A DNA stretch of 24,763 nucleotides, taken from the NCBI GenBank assembly GCA_031255425.1, contig JAIRSN010000045.1:1-24763 (forward strand). Reading direction: 5' to 3'. Made by a program: the position numbers and the translations under genes. The notes below the pieces were generated by a model. It saw nothing but the letters and a program-made list of their open reading frames with translations. It made no database searches and was not told where the DNA came from. This DNA comes from Dysgonamonadaceae bacterium (GTDB lineage: Bacteria; Bacteroidota; Bacteroidia; Bacteroidales; Azobacteroidaceae). Below are positions 8,801 to 15,896 of the stretch, one piece after another; position 1 is the stretch's first letter; the number at the start of each line of letters is the position of its first letter.

Positions 8801-8912
8801 TTTGCGCGTCAACTACTGTGCCTTTGACGGTGATTTGTGCGAAAGCGCTGCTCACCGCTAACAGCATAAGTGATAACAAAAATGTTTTTTTAGCAAATAG
8901 TATCATATCCAT
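5841..8912 (-). CDS. susC: SusC-like TonB-dependent oligosaccharide transporter
   Basis: A 1023-residue outer-membrane receptor of the SusC/RagA family. The signal peptide spans about 1-26. A carboxypeptidase-regulatory-like domain (about 27-100) contains GTVVDAQNEPVIGATV. The segment EIVVVGYGQQKK (107-118) leads into the plug domain (about 118-233), which ends with the family motif SRGANGVVLIKTKSG. The rest is the 22-strand barrel, with the C-terminal strand ending GISIGF. It imports oligosaccharides using TonB energy, with SusD as partner. Two ATG codons, at 8912 and 8906, are possible; both preserve the signal peptide. The start lies only 18 bp after the regulator stop codon, so it may be read from the regulator's transcript. 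It lacks the extra N-terminal signalling domain seen in anti-sigma-coupled receptors. Confidence 0.96.
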   Translation of the reverse strand: MDMILFAKKTFLLSLMLLAVSSAFAQITVKGTVVDAQNEPVIGATVVVKNTGKGTVTDVDGSYTLSDLTASDTLTYSYLGYDTQEIAVGNRTTISVTLKESQFALQEIVVVGYGQQKKVNLTGAVSAVTVDEKIAGRSIANTSTALQGLVPGLTVTQASGMAGNNSATLLIRGLGTINDANPLIVVDDMPDVDINRLNMDDIESISVLKDATASSVYGSRGANGVVLIKTKSGKSAGKTQITFSGSYGFENPIRSYSFLSDYAQALEVHRTAQAATNMAESAQIYQKGTVDQWLAMGMIDNKKYPNTDWWDLIMRTGTMQNYNVSATGGNEVSNFYASIGYLKQEGLQINNDYNRYNVRFNFDYKLFKNLTTGLRMDGNWSNYRYALSNGFTGGQSGNMDMQKAIAGITPYDPILDAYGSVMAIGENPDAFNPLEYFNDHKKDRDEQQLNGSFYLDWEPVKGLNARVDYSLRYYNNFLKEADNPSRAYNFQTESYTNKWYVAESAGISNTANTGYKTLLNTRLNYHRAFAGIHDFNALFVYSEEYWYDRSLSAWRESRIHPNLTEIDAALKENISNGGTSSTEGLRSYIGRLNYSAYDKYLLEFNFRVDGSSKFQPGHQYGFFPSGSLGWRFSEENFVKSYTEKWLNSGKLRISYGGLGNNSVVRRTEQQEILDMNNYVIDGKSVKGFVYNKMLNPDLSWEKTNVFNAGLDFVFLNGRLAAEMDYYDRLTTGMIQQSQMSIHLTGAYEAPRTNVGTLRNRGLEGNFTWRDRIGKDFNYSANFNISYNASRLEKWAEFLDKGNVYVGMPYQFLYGYRDNGILQSFADAYNTTFQGWAYPGYLMLVDVNGDGKISGDDRVAYVNDLQNMPTVNFGLNVKTDWKGFDLSMLFQGVAGRRDYWITKFNSVNIPTQLYASSDEHLTNPWTYDNRNSAWPRLDISSNNQASTEFWLDNLAYLRMKNLMFGYTLPKKLIKKIFVNNLRLYYSTENLFTLTAYRGLDPEKTDRGDMYPLVSSHSFGISIGF

Positions 8913-8943
8913 TCTCTTAATTCTTAACTCTTAGTTCTTAACT
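8913..8943 (-). repeat. TTAAGA-type spacer repeat (HTCS/SusC junction)
   Basis: On the minus strand the junction reads as reiterated TTAAGAA/CTAAGAG/TTAAGAG units. The regulator's last codons (V-K-N-stop) lie inside it and the SusC ATG follows at once. Near-identical spacers occur at 2650-2681 and, more diverged, at 5808-5840. Confidence 0.75.
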
Positions 8944-11900
8944 TCCATAAATTCCCTCGGTAATTTCCCGAAATGATCGTAAAAACATTTCGAAAAATAC
9001 GATGGCGTATTAAATCCCGTCATATAGCAAACTTCATTGATTTTATACTTGCCGCTTGCCAAAAGTTGTGCGCTCCGTGTCAGGCGAATGAGTTTGATAT
9101 AATCGTTGGGCGTCATTCCCGTAATGTTTTTGATTTTTTTGTGGAAATTCGAGCGGCTCATGGCAAACTGTCCGGCGCAAACGTCGATAGTAAAGTTTTC
9201 GTCGTCCATGTTTGCAAGAATCATTGCGTTGAGTTTTTCTATAAATTCCGCCTGCCCGTCGTCGTCTTCCGATGCATTTTGCTTGAAATACTGCAATGGC
9301 GATTTGATAAAATTCAGGCGGATATGGTTGCGGTTTTCGATGATGCTGTTGATTTGCGCCCGCAACTGTTCGAATGAAAACGGCTTGTCGAGATACACGT
9401 CTGCGCCCTTGCTCAAACCCTCGATTTTGGTGGGCGTATCGGTTTTTGCCGAAAGCAAAATGAGCGGAATGTGCGAATAGCTGACGTCGCTTTTTACGCG
9501 GTTGCACAATTCCAGACCGTCCATCTCGGGCATCATAATATCGGAAATAATCAGGTCGATGCTTTCCTTTTCAATGATTTTCAAGGCTTCCGCGCCGTTT
9601 TCCGCACCAAAAACGGTGAAATCTTCACACAAACTGTTTATCAGGAAGTCGCGCAAATCACGGTTGTCTTCGGCGACCAAAATCCTTGTTTGCAGGGATG
9701 GGGCATGCCCCGTCTCTATGGTGACGGACGCTTCGGGTTGGAACGTACTGGTTTCCGTTTCGGCCGGCGTATTATCGTTTTCCGTTACCGGTAGCCTCAA
9801 CGTAAAGGTTGATCCTTCGTTTTCCGCGCTTATTGCCGTAATATCGCCGTTGTGTTTTTCCGCCAGCGATTTCGAGAGCGACAAGCCCAAACCGGTGCCG
9901 GTTTTCAAACCGTTTGCGTTGTCGGATATTTGGAAAAACGGCTCGAAAACGGCGTCAAGGTATTTTTTGTCGATGCCCGCGCCGTCGTCTGTTACGGAAA
10001 TATAAATGTTGCTTTCTTTTGTTTCGAGCTTGATTTCAATCTTTGATTGGGTGTGTTTTACCGCATTTGAAATCAGATTGCTTACAATTTTATAAACCGC
10101 CTCTTTGTCAACATTCGATTTCAATTCTTCCACCTCCGGATGGAAAGATATTTCGATATTGTTCATTTTGGCGTTGCTTTCGTATTGTTCGTACACTTTC
10201 CGTACGATTTTTACAACGTCCTGGTATTTAAATTGATAATGGAACATATTTTCCTCTACCTTGCGGAAATCAAGCAGTTGATTAATCAGTTCAAGCAGGC
10301 GGTTGGCATTGATTTTGATAATGTCGAGATTGTTTCTGGTTTTCGCGTTGCCATCGCCCGAAACGATAATGCTTTCGAGCGGCGCGGTAATGAGCGAGAG
10401 TGGTGTGCGGATTTCGTGGGCGATATTGGTAAAAAAGTCAATTTTTGTCTGGTAAATTTCTTTTTCCTTTTCGATTTTGTATTTGTAAATTTTTTCCTGA
10501 TTGCGCTTGTCCAGGCGCTTTTTGTATGCCAAAAGAAAATACGCCACCAGCGACAAGCCAAGCAGGATATAAAGGAGAATCATAAACCAGGCGGCGAGAA
10601 AGTGGGGTTTTACCCTGATATAAACGCTTTGCACATCGCTCCAAACGCCGTCGTTGTTTGCGCCTTTTACTTTGAATACATATTCGCCTGTGGGAATGTT
10701 CATATACGTGGCGCGGTTGTCGCCGGTGTAGTTCCATTCAGCATCGAAACCTTCAAGCATATAGGCGTAGCTGTTTTGTGCGGGTGAAATGTAGCTCAAG
10801 GCCATGAAATCAAAAGAAAAAGTAGATTGGAAGCGTTCGAGAGTTATATTTTGTAATGCGTCGTTTCCCGTTTCTGTGGTTTTCCCTGCATTATGAAACC
10901 CGGTTATCACCAATGCCGGCTGCCGGGTATTTTCCGTAATATCTTTCGGATTGAAAGCGATAAATCCATTGGCACCGCCGAAATACAGGTAGTTATCGGC
11001 AGTGCGCAGAACGGCTTTGGGGTTGTAGCGGATTTTCTGGATGTCGTTCAAAAAGCCAAAGCGCTTTACCGTTTTCAAATCAGTTTCAATTTTTACCAAA
11101 CCACCGCCGGTGCTTGCCCAAATATTGCCATAGCCGTCGTCTAAAATAGAATAAACAATGTTCGACGGCAGTCCGTTTTGTTGTGTAAACGTCTGCTGAA
11201 ACTGTTCGGTTTGGGGGTTGAACACCGCCAAGCCGCTGCCTTCCGTGCCGATCCAAATACGAAATTTGGAATCCTGATATACGCAATTGATGTTTTTATT
11301 CGGCAGATTATCAAACGTTTTCCAGTTTCCGTCGGCGGTTAACCGGAATAAACCCTGTGCGTGGCAGGCAAACCACAATGCACCGTTGTAATCTTCGGCA
11401 ACGCCCTTGACCGGCACACTTGTCAGCCGTTCGATGCGTTCGGCGGTTTGCGTTTGCGGATTGTACCGGCTGGTACGTTCCTCGCTGCAAAACAGGAAAT
11501 CGCCTTTTGAAGTTTTGAAAATCGTGGTAATGAAATCGCCTGTTACCTTTTTAATTTCGGGATTTCTTGCGTGCAGGGGTGTTATGCGCGAGGTCTTTGC
11601 GTCGAAAACGGTAATTCCCGCGCCGTAAAGCGAAATATACAGTTTCCCGTTGTCGTAATAAATATCCTGAATGTTATGGAAATCGTTGATCGTGCGAGTA
11701 TCTTCAAAACAACCGGTTTGCGGGTTAAGCAGCGAAACACCGTCGTTGTAGCTGCTAATCCAAATTTTACCGTTCTCGTCCTGCGCAAAACTGCTGACGA
11801 TATTTTTCTTGGGCGAGTTTTGCGGCGAACTGTAGTAACAGGCAAATTTGTTGATTTCCGGCGAGAAGTAATTCACGCCGCCGAAATAGGTGCCAATCCA

Positions 11901-12842
11901 AAAAGCGCCTTCGTTGTCGCGAATAATGGAAAACACCGAATTGTCCGTCATGCCGTCCCATTCGTTGTTCAGGAAATGTGCCGTTTCTGTCTTCAGGTTA
12001 AAAGTGACCAGCCCTCGCTCGCAGCCCATAATCAGTTCGTTGTCGGAATATTCGGTAATGGATTTGATGTTCAACGCCTCGTTTTGCATATAACGATACG
12101 TTTTACCCGTGCGGTAGTTATAGCGGCACAGCCCACCCGACGCCGTTCCGATCCACAAATTATAGTTGACGTCGCAAAACAGCGAATTGACGGTTAAGTC
12201 CTCCAAATCGAAGTCTTTTTCGGCACGTATTTTAGTGAACTTTCCGGTATGCGTATCGAAAAGCACCAAGCCTTCGCCTGCCGTTCCGAGCCAAACATTA
12301 CCCACATAATCCTGCACTACCGTCCAGATATAATTAGAAGGCAAGTCAGAGGCGTTTTGTCCGCGTACAAAACGTTTTTTCAAGGTCAAATCGGCGTTCA
12401 GAATATATAAACCCTGTCCGTGCGTGGTTACATAAACGACGCCTTCGGGCGTTTCATAAACCGTGTTAATGCTGACTTTGTTATTTCCGGAGTTTAAATC
12501 TACGGGGCGGAATGTTTCGCTGTTGCTGTCGTACAGGTACAAACCTTCTTTTGTGCCGACAAAAAACCGTCCCTGCGAATCTTCTTTTAAACAATGTATA
12601 AAATTATTGCCGATAGAGAAGGTATCATTCTCAATGTGCCGGAAAACTTTGAAAGTTTTGCCGTCGAAACGGTTCAGTCCGTCATTTGTCCCAAACCACA
12701 TAAAGCCGCGACTGTCCTGCATCACCGCCCATACGCTGTTGTGCGCAAGCCCGTTCTCGACCTGATAGCTTCTAAAATAGTAAGCGTAGCCTGAAACAGT
12801 AATAGACAACAATATCGTTAGAACGGAAACCAAACGTTTCAT
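8931..12842 (-). CDS. Hybrid two-component system regulator (HTCS)
   Basis: A 1303-residue one-protein sensor/regulator that controls PULs. Order of parts: signal peptide (1-20); repeated two-component propeller blades (about 21-640, with motifs such as GFMWFGTNDGLNRFD and GNVWLGTAGEGLVLFD); Y_Y_Y domain (about 680-745, NSYAYMLEGFDAEWNY); membrane helix (about 749-773); and HisKA with phospho-acceptor His 809 in NIAHEIRTPLS. These are followed by HATPase with N-box NLISNAVKH and GTGLGLSLS; a receiver with phospho-acceptor Asp 1101 in SDIMMPEMDG and Lys 1153; and an AraC-type HTH (about 1210-1300). All catalytic residues appear intact. It senses a glycan fragment in the periplasm and activates adjacent genes. 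It heads the SusC/D operon and is divergent from the GH88 operon. Its stop codon lies inside a TTAAGA-type repeat spacer. Confidence 0.96.
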   Translation of the reverse strand: MKRLVSVLTILLSITVSGYAYYFRSYQVENGLAHNSVWAVMQDSRGFMWFGTNDGLNRFDGKTFKVFRHIENDTFSIGNNFIHCLKEDSQGRFFVGTKEGLYLYDSNSETFRPVDLNSGNNKVSINTVYETPEGVVYVTTHGQGLYILNADLTLKKRFVRGQNASDLPSNYIWTVVQDYVGNVWLGTAGEGLVLFDTHTGKFTKIRAEKDFDLEDLTVNSLFCDVNYNLWIGTASGGLCRYNYRTGKTYRYMQNEALNIKSITEYSDNELIMGCERGLVTFNLKTETAHFLNNEWDGMTDNSVFSIIRDNEGAFWIGTYFGGVNYFSPEINKFACYYSSPQNSPKKNIVSSFAQDENGKIWISSYNDGVSLLNPQTGCFEDTRTINDFHNIQDIYYDNGKLYISLYGAGITVFDAKTSRITPLHARNPEIKKVTGDFITTIFKTSKGDFLFCSEERTSRYNPQTQTAERIERLTSVPVKGVAEDYNGALWFACHAQGLFRLTADGNWKTFDNLPNKNINCVYQDSKFRIWIGTEGSGLAVFNPQTEQFQQTFTQQNGLPSNIVYSILDDGYGNIWASTGGGLVKIETDLKTVKRFGFLNDIQKIRYNPKAVLRTADNYLYFGGANGFIAFNPKDITENTRQPALVITGFHNAGKTTETGNDALQNITLERFQSTFSFDFMALSYISPAQNSYAYMLEGFDAEWNYTGDNRATYMNIPTGEYVFKVKGANNDGVWSDVQSVYIRVKPHFLAAWFMILLYILLGLSLVAYFLLAYKKRLDKRNQEKIYKYKIEKEKEIYQTKIDFFTNIAHEIRTPLSLITAPLESIIVSGDGNAKTRNNLDIIKINANRLLELINQLLDFRKVEENMFHYQFKYQDVVKIVRKVYEQYESNAKMNNIEISFHPEVEELKSNVDKEAVYKIVSNLISNAVKHTQSKIEIKLETKESNIYISVTDDGAGIDKKYLDAVFEPFFQISDNANGLKTGTGLGLSLSKSLAEKHNGDITAISAENEGSTFTLRLPVTENDNTPAETETSTFQPEASVTIETGHAPSLQTRILVAEDNRDLRDFLINSLCEDFTVFGAENGAEALKIIEKESIDLIISDIMMPEMDGLELCNRVKSDVSYSHIPLILLSAKTDTPTKIEGLSKGADVYLDKPFSFEQLRAQINSIIENRNHIRLNFIKSPLQYFKQNASEDDDGQAEFIEKLNAMILANMDDENFTIDVCAGQFAMSRSNFHKKIKNITGMTPNDYIKLIRLTRSAQLLASGKYKINEVCYMTGFNTPSYFSKCFYDHFGKLPREFMEVKN

Positions 12843-12861
12843 GGTAATTTTTTATTTCGGG

Positions 12862-12896
12862 CAAAGATATGTATTTCCTTGTCGTTGCCATGCAAA
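12862..12896 (-). promoter_or_regulatory. Predicted Bacteroidota promoter for HTCS/SusC operon
   Basis: On the minus strand TATCTTTG (12862-12869) matches the -7 consensus TAnnTTTG exactly. A TTTG (12893-12896) lies 23 nt upstream as a -33 element, slightly further than the usual 19-21 nt. The -7 box ends 19 bp before the regulator ATG, giving a very short leader. The -33 TTTG is part of one of the ATGCAAA elements, so a protein bound there would overlap the promoter. Confidence 0.55.
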
Positions 12897-12953
12897 TATG
12901 TTTCAAAACAATGCAAAAATCCTGCAATCTGCCGCAGGAACGATTTTTTGCAT
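12890..12953. promoter_or_regulatory. Candidate regulator-binding region: ATGCAAA repeats and inverted repeat
   Basis: ATGCAAA occurs at 12890-12896 and 12911-12917, exactly 21 bp apart (two helical turns), and inverted as TTTGCAT at 12947-12953. The last two copies are ends of a larger imperfect inverted repeat. The left arm ATGCAAAAATCCTGC is at 12911-12925 and the right arm GCAGGAACGATTTTTTGCAT at 12934-12953, with an 8-nt centre. It sits between the two divergent promoters. Direct repeats spaced about two turns apart are common for AraC-type domains, so the HTCS is the likely binder; this is inference. The inverted repeat could alternatively act as an RNA hairpin only if transcribed. Confidence 0.5.
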
Positions 12954-12994
12954 ATTCAACTAAAATATTGCTATCTCACTTGTTGTTTTATAAA

Positions 12995-13002
12995 TACTTT
13001 TG
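12995..13002 (+). promoter_or_regulatory. Predicted -7 promoter element for GH88 operon
   Basis: TACTTTTG matches TAnnTTTG exactly and lies 35 bp before the GH88 ATG. A good -33 TTTG at normal spacing is missing; the nearest candidate is ATTG at 12967-12970, 24 nt upstream. A weak -33 fits a promoter that needs an activator, with the TTTGCAT element (12947-12953) about 42 nt upstream of the -7 box. Confidence 0.5.
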
Positions 13003-13037
13003 TTGAAAATAAATACAAACCGTAAAAATACAATCAC

Positions 13038-14258
13038 ATGTTTACCCGAAAAAAACTTATTCCGGTTGTCATTGCTGCAATCTTTGCTTTCGCAGGAATT
13101 TTCTATTATTCCTGCTACAAAAAAACGCTCGACAAAATAGCCGTCGATCAACAACTTTCGTACTGCCATGAACAGGTAAAACGAACGCTCTTCCAGGTGC
13201 AAAACGATTCGTGCCAACTGCCGCGCAATATCAACCACGATGCGCATAAGTGGTATATGGTGAATGTCTATGACTGGACCAGCGGCTTTTTCCCCGGAAT
13301 TCTCTGGTATGTTTACGAAAACAGCGGTGACAAATTTATCCGCAGCAAAGCCGAACAATACACTGCTTGCCTTGCGCCCTTGCTGCATCCCGATCATTGG
13401 GGCGACCACGATTTGGGTTTTCAATACCTGTGCAGTTTCGGCAATGCTTACCGCTTGACCGGCGACGAATACTACAAGGAGTGCCTGCTGACCGGCGCCG
13501 GCAAACTCGCGCGGCATTACAATCCGAAAGTCGGCACGATTCAATCGTGGGCGCACATGAAAAAAATGATGGGTTGGCCTCACAATACGATTATGGACAA
13601 TATGATGAACATTGAATTGCTGTTTTGGGCGGCGCGTAACGGCGGTAATCCCGAATACGCAAAAATGGCTGAAACACATGCGCGAAAAACGATGGAAAAT
13701 CAGTTCAAACCCGATTATACCAATTTCCATGTAGCGATTTACGATACTATCAACGGAAATCTGCTTCAATGCGTAACTAACCAGGGTTGTGCCGACAGTT
13801 CCTTTTGGGCGCGTGGGCAGGCTTGGGCAATTTATGGCTTCACAATGGTTTACCGTGAAACAGGGATTAAAGAATTTCTGCGGTTTGCCGAAAAAATTAC
13901 GGATGTGTATTTGCAGCGTTTGCCCGAAGATCAGGTTCCGTATTGGGATTTTGAAGATCCGAAAATTCCCGATGCTCCCAAAGACGCTTCGGCGGCAGCC
14001 ATTGTAGCTTCGGCGTTGCTGGAGCTTTCCACGCTGGAAGACAGCCGCCCGAAAACCGAAAAATACTTCGCCGCCGCCGAGAGAATGCTTGAATCGCTTT
14101 CGTCGGACGTCTATCTGTGCGGCAACGGCAAACCGGCGTTCCTGCTTCATTCTACCGGCAACCTTCCGGGCGGGTATGAGATTGATGCTTCGATTACTTA
14201 TGCGGATTACTATTATTTGGAGGCTTTGACGAGATACAAAACTAAAAACCGGAAATAA
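13038..14258 (+). CDS. GH88 unsaturated glucuronyl hydrolase
   Basis: A 406-residue (alpha/alpha)6-barrel enzyme that hydrolyses the 4,5-unsaturated uronic acid left at the non-reducing end after polysaccharide lyase action. Family hallmarks: YDWTSGFFPGILWYVYE (78-94); WGDHDLGF (121-128) with Asp 125; and IMDNMMNIELLFWAA (185-199) with Asp 187. Asp 125 and Asp 187 are 62 residues apart and correspond to the Asp pair essential in Bacillus UGL (D88/D149). WARGQAWAIYGF and the segment near GYEIDASITYADYYYLEA are also typical. The N-terminus has a hydrophobic helix (8-24) ending in YYSC, which could be a membrane anchor or a poor lipobox. It is the first gene of the plus-strand operon; its stop abuts the next ATG. 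It pairs functionally with the lyase at 529-1632. Confidence 0.92.
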   Translation: MFTRKKLIPVVIAAIFAFAGIFYYSCYKKTLDKIAVDQQLSYCHEQVKRTLFQVQNDSCQLPRNINHDAHKWYMVNVYDWTSGFFPGILWYVYENSGDKFIRSKAEQYTACLAPLLHPDHWGDHDLGFQYLCSFGNAYRLTGDEYYKECLLTGAGKLARHYNPKVGTIQSWAHMKKMMGWPHNTIMDNMMNIELLFWAARNGGNPEYAKMAETHARKTMENQFKPDYTNFHVAIYDTINGNLLQCVTNQGCADSSFWARGQAWAIYGFTMVYRETGIKEFLRFAEKITDVYLQRLPEDQVPYWDFEDPKIPDAPKDASAAAIVASALLELSTLEDSRPKTEKYFAAAERMLESLSSDVYLCGNGKPAFLLHSTGNLPGGYEIDASITYADYYYLEALTRYKTKNRK

Positions 14259-15887
14259 ATGAAACACATTTTATTTTTTACTTTCTTCCTTTTTTCATTC
14301 TCTTGCTTTTCTCAAGATTATTATGGAAACAGCCGTGAACGCTGGCTGCAAAAAGCGGAAATGTACAAGCCGGAGTTGACGATTACGGAAAAAAAGCCGC
14401 TGAATATCGTCGAAATCTTACCCGACGACAAGGCTTTCCAGAAATTTGAAGCGCGAAAATTAAGCCCTGCCGACGCCTTATATACCCTGCCGTTCAGAGA
14501 AAAAAAGCAGGTTATCATCGACTTTGGCGAACACATAACCGGATATTTCAGCTTTTCGGTACGCACAACCGGACGGGCAGCCGACGGTCCCCTCCGTTTG
14601 AAATTTACCTTTGGGGAAGTCGCGGCAGAAGTCGCAGCAAACTTCAACGACTACAAAGGCAGCTTGAGCCGGGCGTGGCTACAGGACGAAACCGTAACCG
14701 TAATGCATGCGCCGCAAACAATTACCTTGCCGCGCAGGCTCTCGTTCAGGTATGTGAAAATAGAACTGCTCGGCTGTTCGCCCCAATACGATTTCAATAT
14801 TTACGACCTCTGCTGCAAGGCGCAAACATCGGCCCAAAACGTACCTGCCGGGCTGCCCGAAAATGTTTCCCCCATGATACGCGAAATTGACCGGGTAGGC
14901 CTGAATACCCTGAAAGAATGTATGCAAACCGTTTTTGAAGACGGTCCCAAACGCGATCAGCGCCTCTGGATTGGCGACTTGTATCTGCAATCGCTGGGAA
15001 ACATTTTCTCCTATCAACAGTACGATTTAACAAAGAGATGTCTCTATTTGTTGGCTGCCATGAGCCATACAAACGGCTATTTGCATGCTACGGTAATTGA
15101 GAAACCAACACCACGCGCCCAAGAAGGTCAATTCCTCTTTGAGTATGCCTTGCTCTTCAATGTTTGCTTAAAAGATTACCTGGAAGCCACCGGCGACGTC
15201 GAAACCGCAAGTGAACTGTGGCCTGTGGCTAAACGGCAACTGGATATTATCCGTACTTATGTGCTGTCAAACGGCTTAATGGATTTTGAAAAATTGGGAA
15301 AAGAATGGTGGATTTTTTTCGATTGGAAAGAAAATTTGCACAAAGAAGTTGCCGTACAAGGATTTTCAATTTTTGCGCTCAAGGAATCATACAAGCTCGC
15401 CCAATGGTTGGGGAAAGAAAATGAAGTAGCCGATTTACCCGGACTTTTTGCGAAAATGAGCCACGCCGCACGAAAAAATTTTTACGACAAAAAAAGCGGG
15501 TTGTTTGTCGGCATTACGAATAAACAAATATCCTGCGCCTCTCAAATCTGGATGATATTGAGCGGTGTTGCAAGCCCCGGTGAAGGACGGAAAGCGCTTT
15601 CGGCATTGGATTCAACCCCGGAGGTTTGCCAACCCGGAACGCCTTACCTGTATCATTACTATATACAATCGCTGATAGACTGCAACATGCACCGCAAGGC
15701 AAAAGAAGCCCTTACAGACTACTGGGGTGGAATGTTGAACAAAGGTGCAGATACATTTTGGGAAGTTTATAATCCGGGAAACGATTTTATTTCACCCTAC
15801 AACTTTTATCCAATCAACAGCTATTGCCATGCCTGGAGTTGCACCCCCGTATATTTTATCCGAAAATATACGGAAGTATTTCAATAA
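14259..15887 (+). CDS. GH78-like (alpha-L-rhamnosidase-type) six-hairpin glycosidase, short form
   Basis: A 542-residue exported protein (signal peptide 1-18, cut at FSQ-DYY). A beta-sandwich N-terminal domain (about 45-190, with VIIDFGEHITGYFSF) precedes an (alpha/alpha)6 catalytic domain. The motif DGPKRDQRLWIGD (228-240) corresponds to the GH78 motif of the form D.P.RDERL.W.GD. WW.FFDW (350-356) and CHAWSCTP (523-530) match other barrel motifs. At the position where many GH78 enzymes have Glu in RDER, this protein has Gln 234, so rhamnosidase activity is not certain. At 542 residues it lacks the extra beta-sandwich modules of classical ~900-residue enzymes. It starts directly after the GH88 stop codon, so translational coupling is likely. 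A role in removing terminal rhamnose is inferred; another alpha-glycosidase specificity is possible. Confidence 0.72.
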   Translation: MKHILFFTFFLFSFSCFSQDYYGNSRERWLQKAEMYKPELTITEKKPLNIVEILPDDKAFQKFEARKLSPADALYTLPFREKKQVIIDFGEHITGYFSFSVRTTGRAADGPLRLKFTFGEVAAEVAANFNDYKGSLSRAWLQDETVTVMHAPQTITLPRRLSFRYVKIELLGCSPQYDFNIYDLCCKAQTSAQNVPAGLPENVSPMIREIDRVGLNTLKECMQTVFEDGPKRDQRLWIGDLYLQSLGNIFSYQQYDLTKRCLYLLAAMSHTNGYLHATVIEKPTPRAQEGQFLFEYALLFNVCLKDYLEATGDVETASELWPVAKRQLDIIRTYVLSNGLMDFEKLGKEWWIFFDWKENLHKEVAVQGFSIFALKESYKLAQWLGKENEVADLPGLFAKMSHAARKNFYDKKSGLFVGITNKQISCASQIWMILSGVASPGEGRKALSALDSTPEVCQPGTPYLYHYYIQSLIDCNMHRKAKEALTDYWGGMLNKGADTFWEVYNPGNDFISPYNFYPINSYCHAWSCTPVYFIRKYTEVFQ

Positions 15888-15896
15888 AATGAAGCC

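Noticed and set aside
12960..14267. Long minus-strand open frame (435 codons) opposite GH88
   Set aside because: It lies wholly antisense to the strongly supported GH88 gene, and its translation has no family resemblance.
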